This document shows positions 38,973 to 44,816 of a stretch of 44,816 nt of DNA, one piece after another (within the stretch, counting starts at the first letter, position 1; every line of letters begins with the position of its first letter). The DNA is from Rhodothermales bacterium. GTDB taxonomy: Bacteria; Bacteroidota; Rhodothermia; Rhodothermales; UBA10348. Where the stretch lies: contig JABDJZ010000468.1 in NCBI GenBank assembly GCA_013003255.1, forward strand, positions 1-44,816, read 5' to 3'. The notes under the pieces are model-generated. The model searched no databases. It saw only the letters and a program-made list of their open reading frames with translations, and was not told the origin of the DNA. A program made the position numbers and the translations under genes.

Positions 38973-39935
38973 GGGCCCGGCCGGATCAAGGCGGGTCCAG
39001 AGTCCGGAGTCAGCTGACCAGGCGCCACGCGCCATCCGGGGCGTGTTGTAGGCCCACGCACCCGGGCCAGCTGAGCTCAACAGAATCAGGCCGGCTGATG
39101 CGTCCACTCCGGCGTGATTGCTGATCCGGGTCCGCATGCGGTGAATCTCGCCCTCAGCCGCCTTGAGGACATCCACGCCGCGCTCCACGGCCGCCACGGC
39201 GCGCCCTGCCAGACCTGCCGACGCAATGGCCTCGCCCCATCCGGTGGAACTCGCCGCGGCATCGCGGTCCGCGTAGTACCCGCATCCCGGCAGGGGCGAA
39301 TCGCCCACGCGACCCTCGGGTCGAAAGGGGGTGCCGCCGGTCGACGTGCCGGCCGCCATCTGCCCGCGGGCGTCCCGGACCACGCATCCCACCGTGCCCC
39401 GGGGGACCGAAGCCAGGAACGCCTCGCTGGTGTGCCAGGCCGGGTCCTTCTGCAGCACCTCCCACCTGCGCTGCTCGCGCGGATGGATGAGGTCGGACAC
39501 GGAAGCACGCGGAATCCCTGCGTCGTGGAGATGCCGCTCGGCCTCCCGGCCGGCCATGAAGCGCACCTGCCCCTTACCGGACTCCAGGACCAGGTGGGCC
39601 GCCTTGATGGGGTGCGCCACCGTACGAAGGGCTCCCACGGCTCCGAACGCCAGATCCTCGCCCCGCATGACACCGGCATCCATTTCCACAATGCCGGTCC
39701 GGGTAAGCACGGAGCCGCTCCCCGCATCGAACACGCCCGAGGCCTCCTGCGTCGCGACGACTTCGACCACCACTTCCTCGGCAGCCCGGCCCTGCTCCAG
39801 CGCGCGGATACCGGCCTCGAGGGCCCGGACCATGCCGTCGATGTGGCGATCCGTTTCATCCGACGGAATGTCCCAGGCACCGCCGTGCAGCAGGATGGCT
39901 GGACCGGATCCGAGTTCGACTCGACCTGAACGCAT
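38943..39935 (-). CDS. Isoaspartyl peptidase / L-asparaginase (Ntn, class 3)
   Basis: A 330-residue N-terminal-nucleophile hydrolase that self-cleaves into two chains. It begins ELGSGPAILLHGGAWDIP; the nucleophile is the threonine of PRGTVGCVVRDARGQMAAGT, followed by STGGTPFRPEGRVGDSPLPG and CGYYADRDAAASSTGWGEA. It removes isoaspartyl residues from dipeptides and may hydrolyse asparagine. The frame reaches 40316, but that part overlaps the divergent PAP2 gene and is unconserved; the ATG at 39935 gives the family N-terminus. No signal peptide is obvious, so it is probably cytoplasmic. Its 3' end overlaps yhhN-like coding by 30 bases. Confidence 0.93.
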   Translation of the reverse strand: MRSGRVELGSGPAILLHGGAWDIPSDETDRHIDGMVRALEAGIRALEQGRAAEEVVVEVVATQEASGVFDAGSGSVLTRTGIVEMDAGVMRGEDLAFGAVGALRTVAHPIKAAHLVLESGKGQVRFMAGREAERHLHDAGIPRASVSDLIHPREQRRWEVLQKDPAWHTSEAFLASVPRGTVGCVVRDARGQMAAGTSTGGTPFRPEGRVGDSPLPGCGYYADRDAAASSTGWGEAIASAGLAGRAVAAVERGVDVLKAAEGEIHRMRTRISNHAGVDASAGLILLSSAGPGAWAYNTPRMARGAWSADSGLWTRLDPAGPSAEHGERQE

Positions 39936-39981
39936 GGAGACTGCAGCGGGATTGACGGCAACAGCTTTGTAATATAGACGC

Positions 39982-40749
39982 ATGCGCTTCGCTCCCCACC
40001 TCCTGATTCTGGCAGGTCTGGCACTGTCTGCTCCGGCCGAGGCCCGGCAGGCGGACGATCCAATCCGGTTCCTGCTCTGGCCCGTCGAGGACGTTCGGGC
40101 CATCTCCGGTGGACTGAACCTAAAATCGGCCGGGATTGCGACCGGTGCAGCCGCCGGCATCTGGCTGATGAGTCGCCATGATGAGTCCCTCACGGACTGG
40201 GCGAATGACCTGGAGTCCAATCGTGGTTTGCGCCTCGCGCAGGAATTCGGCCATGCCCGGGTCGTTCGCCCAACGCTCGGGGTTCTCTTAGTTGGACGCA
40301 TGATGACTGGAAACACGCGGAGTCAGGACGCCTCCTTTACGGCGCTTGAGTCCGTTATTCTGGCCAACCTGGTTACGAATTCGCTCAAGAGCGTGTTCGG
40401 CCGGGCCCGTCCCTGGGAGAACCGGGGTTCCGGATCATTCAGCCCGTTTTCCGGCCACCGCTCCATGCCCTCGGGACACGCGACGACGGCCTTTGCCTCC
40501 CTGACGCCGTTTGCCCTCTACTACGGAGGCATTGTCGGCGGCGGTCTGTTCCTGCTGGCCACCACGACCGCGTTTTCCAGGATGGCCACAAACGCACATT
40601 GGTTCTCGGATGTGGTAGCTGGCAGCCTGATCGGGTTCTCCACGGGCTGGGTACTGACGCGGCGTCACGTGGCAGCCGGGCGCGTCACGGTAAGGCCGGG
40701 CCCTGCGTCGTTGGCGGTCACCGTGTCGCTGAACCGGCCACGCCCCTAA
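39982..40749 (+). CDS. PAP2-family phosphatase
   Basis: 255 residues with an N-terminal signal-like segment (MRFAPHLLILAGLALSAPAE). The three phosphatase motifs are intact: KSVFGRARP (K-x6-R-P), SMPSGHATT (P-S-G-H) and SRMATNAHWFSD (S-R-x5-H-x3-D). Several hydrophobic stretches (SAGIATGAAAGIWLM, FALYYGGIVGGGLFLLATTT and VVAGSLIGFSTGWVL) place it at a membrane. Relatives remove phosphate from lipid phosphates: undecaprenyl pyrophosphate, lipid A or phosphatidylglycerol phosphate. Which one is not visible. A terminator hairpin lies 8 bases after the stop. It is divergent from the isoaspartyl peptidase, with 46 bp between starts. Confidence 0.9.
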   Translation: MRFAPHLLILAGLALSAPAEARQADDPIRFLLWPVEDVRAISGGLNLKSAGIATGAAAGIWLMSRHDESLTDWANDLESNRGLRLAQEFGHARVVRPTLGVLLVGRMMTGNTRSQDASFTALESVILANLVTNSLKSVFGRARPWENRGSGSFSPFSGHRSMPSGHATTAFASLTPFALYYGGIVGGGLFLLATTTAFSRMATNAHWFSDVVAGSLIGFSTGWVLTRRHVAAGRVTVRPGPASLAVTVSLNRPRP

Positions 40750-40756
40750 AATGGAA

Positions 40757-40790
40757 AAGCCGCTGACTCCATTGCTGGAATCAGCGGCTT
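40757..40790. terminator. Bidirectional rho-independent terminator
   Basis: AAGCCGCTGA (40757-40766) pairs with TCAGCGGCTT (40781-40790), with an inner TCCA/TGGA stem and a four-base loop. Adjacent A and T tracts (AAAATGGAAAAG on the left, TTCTC on the right) let it serve both strands: the PAP2 gene from the left and the small membrane-protein gene from the right, whose stop is 20 bases away. Confidence 0.8.
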
Positions 40791-40810
40791 CTCATCTATC
40801 TGATAACGTG

Positions 40811-40918
40811 CTAGGCCACCAGAGCAGCGATGGCCGTGAGAATCACGACCGCCGTGGCCACGTAGGCCAGTTGCTCGGGTCCGGCCTGCATGCGTTCACG
40901 CTGTGATGCGCTATGCAT
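40811..40918 (-). CDS. 35-residue single-span membrane protein
   Basis: Charged N-terminus (MHSASQRERMQAGPEQLAY), then one hydrophobic helix (VATAVVILTAIAALVA) ending at the stop. The ATG at 40918 has GGAG (40928-40925) six bases upstream; an in-frame ATG at 40930 would add four residues but overlaps that site. The gene is bracketed by a structured leader (40943-40972) upstream and the terminator at 40757-40790 downstream, making a transcript of only about 200 bases. No family is recognised. The length and layout resemble small inner-membrane subunits or stress microproteins. The GGAG site, the terminator and the clean helix support it better than a chance frame. Confidence 0.6.
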   Translation of the reverse strand: MHSASQRERMQAGPEQLAYVATAVVILTAIAALVA

Positions 40919-40942
40919 GTCCGTCTCCATCTTTATGTGAAA

Positions 40943-41009
40943 CGGGCACTCACCCCAGAGGGGAAGCGCCCGACAATTCAATGAACTATGGGGTCTTATA
41001 CGTCCCCAT
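40943..41009 (-). promoter_or_regulatory. Leader hairpins upstream of the small membrane protein gene
   Basis: Two dyads precede the gene. CGGGC/GCCCG (40943-40947 with 40968-40972) encloses CCCC/GGGG (40953-40956 with 40960-40963), a nested hairpin ending 25 bases before the chosen start codon. Further upstream ATGGGG/CCCCAT (40988-40993 with 41004-41009) surrounds TATAAG on the minus strand, so it may be an operator over the -10 element. Promoter position is a guess. Confidence 0.35.
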
Positions 41010-41060
41010 TTCAGGAAGGTGACCCGGAGTTCGGCCCCGAGGGTTGAATACACGCCTCCT

Positions 41061-42002
41061 TCACCGATCAGAGGCCGCCTCGGCACGGACCACGCGATCC
41101 CGCAGAGCCACACCGATGCCGGAAGCCGGCGGGCGCTCGCAATCAATCTGCTTCACCCCAACAGAGTCCGCCTTGCGAAAGAAGGCATAGAGGGTGCGGG
41201 CGTATGACTCGAGGTCCGGCACGACCTCCGTGATCACGTAGCCCGGCTCGGGTTGCTGCAATCCGATATACGCGGCGCCGTCCCTGGGACGCGGGGCGTC
41301 AACAACAGTCACGCGGGCCGTCGGCGCATAGTGCGGATGGCGCGTCCCGGGGCTGGCATCGAGTCGTTCGCCGCGCGCCATGATACCCGGAAGCACGTCG
41401 CGGAGCTGTTCAAGGCTGATGCCCCCGGTCCTGAGCACAGCCGGAACCGGACCGGAGCAGTCCACCACGGTGGATTCAATCCCCACTTCCGGGCGCTCCC
41501 CCATGAGGAGGCCGTCAATCCTGCCATCAAGGTCAGCCAGCACGGCCTGCCACGTGGTACCGCTTGGACGCCCCGAACGGTTGGCTGACGGAGCAGCAAC
41601 CGGAATGCCGGCCGCCTTCAGCACCGCCCGGGCTACAGGGTGGGCGGGTACCCGAACGCCGACCGTTTCCAGCCCGGCGGAGACGGCCGGCACGATGGAG
41701 GGCCCGCGCGGGACGATGACGGTAATGGGCCCCGGTGCAAAGGCCTCCAGGAGCCACGATGCGGCTTCCGGCACCTCCGCCGCCACTTCTTCAATCTGTT
41801 CGGCGCCCGCCAGGTGTACGATCAGGGGGTTGTCTCCCGGACGGCCCTTCGCGCGATACACCCGTTCCACGGCGAGGGGATTCGTTGCGTCGGCGCCCAG
41901 GCCGTAGACAGTCTCGGTCGGAAAAGCCACCAGCTTGCCCTCGCGCAGGAGTCCGGCCGCCTCGACGGGATCGGTGAGTATTCGGGTGCGGGTGCTAATC
42001 AC
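41061..42002 (-). CDS. L-threonylcarbamoyladenylate synthase (Sua5/TsaC type)
   Basis: A 313-residue enzyme that makes threonylcarbamoyl-AMP from threonine, bicarbonate and ATP, the first step to t6A. YrdC-domain motifs: REGKLVAFPTETVYGLGADA, YRAKGRPGDNPLIVHL, APGPITVIVPRG, VGVRVPAHPVARAVL, PVAAPSANRSGRPS and GIESTVVDCSG. About 115 further residues form the extra Sua5 domain (HPHYAPTARVTVV and FRKADSVGVKQIDCERPP), so this is the long Sua5 type. GTG at 42002 is preferred: it lies 28 bases after the RND stop and directly precedes the family N-terminus; an earlier frame start at 42083 lies inside the RND gene. Probably co-transcribed with it. TsaB is at 27001. Confidence 0.93.
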   Translation of the reverse strand: MISTRTRILTDPVEAAGLLREGKLVAFPTETVYGLGADATNPLAVERVYRAKGRPGDNPLIVHLAGAEQIEEVAAEVPEAASWLLEAFAPGPITVIVPRGPSIVPAVSAGLETVGVRVPAHPVARAVLKAAGIPVAAPSANRSGRPSGTTWQAVLADLDGRIDGLLMGERPEVGIESTVVDCSGPVPAVLRTGGISLEQLRDVLPGIMARGERLDASPGTRHPHYAPTARVTVVDAPRPRDGAAYIGLQQPEPGYVITEVVPDLESYARTLYAFFRKADSVGVKQIDCERPPASGIGVALRDRVVRAEAASDR

Positions 42003-42030
42003 GGGCCCACATACGCGGCCCCACCAGCGG

Positions 42031-44816
42031 TCAGTTCCCGGAGGCGGATCGCGCGGTCCTGAGTCCCCAGATGCGGACGTCATCCAGGAACACGTAGATG
42101 GCCGGCAGAATGATCAGCGTGACCAGCGTCGAGAACGACAGCCCGCCGACGATCGCCCGCGCCATGGGGTAGTAAGGCGGCCCGTCGCCTCCGATGAGGG
42201 TATTGCCGATGCAAAGGGGCACCATGCCCAACACCGTGGTTGCGGCCGTCATCACGATGGGACGCATCCGGTCCCGCGCCGCCTGAACAATGGCGTCGTG
42301 GCGTTCAAGGCCCTCACCGCGGAGGTGATTGATGTGATCGATGAGCACGATCCCGTTGTTGACCACCACGCCGATAAGCACCAGGATGCCGATCCACGCC
42401 ATGATGGAGAACGTCGTGGCGGTGGCGAGGAAGAACCAGAAAACGCCGACGATGGCAAAGAGGATGGATGTCCAGATGGCCGCCGGGTGGATGAGCGATT
42501 CAAACAGCGATGCCATCACGAGGTAGATCAGGACCAGTGCCAGAAGCAGGTTCATCATCATGATCTGCTGGCTCTGCGCCTCCTCGCTGAATCGTCGTCC
42601 GTAGCCCCACGTGTAGCCGGCAGGCAGTTCGTAATTCGACATGGTCTGCGAGATGCGCTCACGCGCCTCCTCCAGCGTAATGTCTTCGAGGAAGACCGTG
42701 ACGCCCATCATGGTCACGCGGTCTTCCCTGTTAATCGACCGCCGTGCCTGCCTGGGGTTGAGGTCTGCGAGCGACGCGAGCTTGATCTGCTCGCCGTCAC
42801 CGATTTGAAGCGGCAGATTGCGAAGGTCGTCCACGGACCGGCGGTCCCGGTTCTGGAATTCGATCCGGAGATCCACCTCGCCGGCTTCGGTGCGGATCCT
42901 ACGGAGATTCTGTCCACGCATTGCCGTGGACACCGTCCGGGCCACCGACTCCGCAGACAGGCCGTACTGGCTGGCCCGATCCCGATCCACCACCACCTGG
43001 ACTTCCTGATCATCCGTCTCCGCCTCGGACCGGACGTCCTTGAAACCCTCCACACGCGACAGCACCTGAGCCACATCGCGTGACATCTGCACCAAGCGAT
43101 CGCTGGATTCGCCCTGCAGCAGGATTCGAACGTTCTCGCCCGTGATCCCACCGCCCCAGTCAAAGGACGGGCGGGCGATGGCCATTTTCGGGAAGCCCTC
43201 GCGGATCCGATCCTCCAGCTCCGAAAGTTCGGTATCGCTGTCGGGGTCCAGCAGCAGGGTCGACTGGGCCGACCCGCCCTCGTAGTACGAATAGACGTTC
43301 TCGATCTCGAAGCGCTCCTTGTTTGCAAAGAGGTACTCCTCCATCTCGTCGACCGCCTCCTCAACCCGTTCCACGGTGTATTGGCCCTGGATGTTGTAGA
43401 TCACGAAGATCTCCCGCTCCCCCTGCTCATTGGGGAAGAAATCCATGTTCACCAGGGAGGCCGGAATGATTACGCTCAGGAGCGTACCGATGACCACGGC
43501 GGCAGCCACCCTGGGTCGCTTCAACATGCTGCTCAGGAGGCCTGCGTACCGCTCGGTGGCCCATTCGATGGAGTTGGAAGCGCCCGTGTCCGGCGGCGGC
43601 TTAAGGCGCGATGCCAGCAGCGGAACCACTGTCAGGGAAATCAGGAGCGATACCCCGAGCGAAATGATGATGGCTACCGCCACGTGCTTCAGGAACAGCG
43701 TGACCTCATCGGCCTGACTGACCACCATGGGAAGGAAGACGATGGCGGTGGTAAGGGTCCCTGCCGTCACGGCCAGGGACACCTCGCGAACACCGCGAAG
43801 CGTCGCAGCGCGGGGATTCTCCGGATCCAGCCGCTGGTGTCGGTGAATGTTCTCGGTGACAACCACCGCGTTGTCCACCAGCATCCCGACGGCCAGCATC
43901 AGGCCCATCATGCTCAGGATATTCAGGGTGAAGCCCAGGAAGTAGAGGGCACCCACCGTACACAGGATGGATATGGGGACGGCCAGCGTCACGACCAGCG
44001 TGGTCGAGAGTCGACGCAGGAAGAAGAACAGCACCAGAAGGGCGAACACCCCGCCCCAGGCCCCCGATTCCAGCAGGTCCCGGAGCGACTGGACGATGCC
44101 TTCGGCCGCATTCCCCATGTAGTAGATGTTGATCCCGGCCATGTCGGGGTCGTCACCCACCTCGGCCAAGGCCTCGTCGATGCGATCCGCCACCGCCACG
44201 GTATTGGCGCCGGCCTCCTTCCGGATGTCCAGTCCCACCGCATAGTTGCGATTCAGGTGACGGCCATGGTTCAGCTCGGGGTCATCCAGCGTGACGCGGG
44301 CGACATCGGACAGGCGAAGTCCATCGCGCCTGATGACCAGGTCCCGGACCTCGTCCACGCTCCGGATTTCTCCCACCGGGCGTACCACGTAGCGCTGTCC
44401 CGCATCCGTAATGCGTCCGGCCGTCACGGAGAAGTTTGCGGACTGCAGGTCCGAGGTCAGCTTGCCCAGATCCACCCGGTGGGCCGCGATCCGGTCTGCC
44501 AGCAGTTCAATCTTGATTTCCCGCCGGTTCACCCCGTAGAGATCCACGCGCGAGACACCCTCGACCCGCTCCAGGACCTGCTTGAGCTTGCGGTCCAAGA
44601 GCTCGTAGGACCCTGAGAGGTCCCGCTCCGAAGACAACCGGAGCTGCAGGATGGGCTCATCTGCCATGTTGAACCGATTGACAAAGATCCGCTCGACATC
44701 GGCCGGGAACTGGTCCCGCACGGCGTCGATGCGTTCCCTGACCTGAATGGCCTTCAGGTCCGTATCGGCTCCCCAGTCAAACTCCAGGAAGAGGTTCGAT
44801 CCGCCCTCGTAGGAGT
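42031..44816 (-). CDS. RND efflux transporter permease, HAE family (5' end outside window)
   Basis: The frame enters at the window's right edge (first visible residues SYEGGSNLFLEFDWGAD) and ends at 42031, so the N-terminal helix and first part of the pore domain are missing; 927 codons are seen. Two large periplasmic loops and two helix bundles are present. Hallmarks are NILSMMGLMLAVGMLVDNAVVV (helix 4 with the aspartate of the proton relay), RIDEALAEVGDDPDM, and the second-half NNGIVLIDHINHLRG and MVPLCIGNTLIGGDGPPYYP. Members export drugs, dyes or bile acids with an MFP adaptor and an outer-membrane channel; neither lies in this window. The Sua5 gene follows after 28 bases. A GTG at 44721 begins the longest complete frame but is internal. 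Confidence 0.95.
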   Translation of the reverse strand, partial: SYEGGSNLFLEFDWGADTDLKAIQVRERIDAVRDQFPADVERIFVNRFNMADEPILQLRLSSERDLSGSYELLDRKLKQVLERVEGVSRVDLYGVNRREIKIELLADRIAAHRVDLGKLTSDLQSANFSVTAGRITDAGQRYVVRPVGEIRSVDEVRDLVIRRDGLRLSDVARVTLDDPELNHGRHLNRNYAVGLDIRKEAGANTVAVADRIDEALAEVGDDPDMAGINIYYMGNAAEGIVQSLRDLLESGAWGGVFALLVLFFFLRRLSTTLVVTLAVPISILCTVGALYFLGFTLNILSMMGLMLAVGMLVDNAVVVTENIHRHQRLDPENPRAATLRGVREVSLAVTAGTLTTAIVFLPMVVSQADEVTLFLKHVAVAIIISLGVSLLISLTVVPLLASRLKPPPDTGASNSIEWATERYAGLLSSMLKRPRVAAAVVIGTLLSVIIPASLVNMDFFPNEQGEREIFVIYNIQGQYTVERVEEAVDEMEEYLFANKERFEIENVYSYYEGGSAQSTLLLDPDSDTELSELEDRIREGFPKMAIARPSFDWGGGITGENVRILLQGESSDRLVQMSRDVAQVLSRVEGFKDVRSEAETDDQEVQVVVDRDRASQYGLSAESVARTVSTAMRGQNLRRIRTEAGEVDLRIEFQNRDRRSVDDLRNLPLQIGDGEQIKLASLADLNPRQARRSINREDRVTMMGVTVFLEDITLEEARERISQTMSNYELPAGYTWGYGRRFSEEAQSQQIMMMNLLLALVLIYLVMASLFESLIHPAAIWTSILFAIVGVFWFFLATATTFSIMAWIGILVLIGVVVNNGIVLIDHINHLRGEGLERHDAIVQAARDRMRPIVMTAATTVLGMVPLCIGNTLIGGDGPPYYPMARAIVGGLSFSTLVTLIILPAIYVFLDDVRIWGLRTARSASGN

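Noticed and set aside
43381..44616. 411-codon plus-strand frame opposite the RND transporter
   Set aside because: The minus-strand product is an unmistakable RND protein; the plus-strand product is histidine- and glutamine-rich noise.

Overview
The window looks like chromosomal DNA of a GC-rich (about 60-65% by eye) diderm bacterium of the Bacteroidota/Rhodothermota group. Inferred pointers are a C-terminal domain of the type IX secretion sorting type on an FG-GAP/ASPIC protein, a TonB-dependent receptor, the AmpG-like/DigH-like/golvesin-domain amidase trio seen in this lineage, a Cys-rich RicT next to holB, and an EF-G2-like paralogue. High GC and recognisable Shine-Dalgarno and sigma70-like sites fit a Rhodothermia-like organism better than a low-GC Bacteroidia or Flavobacteriia. 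No 16S gene is present, so this is not proven. I see no prophage, IS element or CRISPR array.

Layout. 1-418: start of a secreted Ig/cadherin-like protein (cut by the window edge). 547-6724: FAD oxidoreductase, class I aldolase FbaB, FG-GAP/ASPIC secreted protein, AAA+ ATPase. 6738-7329: lone Phd/YefM antitoxin, divergent from a lone EutN/CcmL-type microcompartment vertex protein. 7439-11864: three consecutive secreted amidohydrolase-family genes, of which only the middle one keeps the metal ligands. 11930-20021: mazG, ssb, NSS sodium symporter, CorC/HlyC-type CBS protein, purF, a possible 30-residue membrane peptide, a GT4 glycosyltransferase and an overlapping GroES-like gene. 20091-24621: ricT and holB, a tRNA-Met with its own promoter and terminator, a MamK-like actin and a membrane-anchored cell-wall amidase. 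24731-28578: an EF-G paralogue lacking the catalytic His, then tsaB and accD. 28980-38249: the peptidoglycan block: SpoIID/LytB protein and TonB-dependent receptor on the plus strand facing a tightly overlapping operon (DigH-like glycosidase, golvesin-domain amidase lipoprotein, AmpG-like permease) on the minus strand. 38337-44816: YhhN lysoplasmalogenase-like protein, isoaspartyl peptidase, PAP2 phosphatase, a 35-residue membrane protein in its own short unit, a Sua5/TsaC enzyme and the 3' part of an RND efflux pump.

How the genes work together (inference). The most coherent theme is turnover of peptidoglycan whose stem peptides have been removed. Amidases strip peptides, SpoIID-type and DigH-type enzymes cut denuded glycan, and an AmpG-like permease could import the fragments; the TonB receptor may add outer-membrane uptake. 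Overlapping stop/start codons tie the DigH-like, amidase and AmpG-like genes into one translationally coupled unit. A second theme is lone members of normally multi-gene systems: a vertex shell protein without a shell, a MamK-like filament protein without magnetosome genes, a GroES without GroEL and an antitoxin without a toxin. TsaB and Sua5/TsaC both serve t6A tRNA modification but sit about 14 kb apart.
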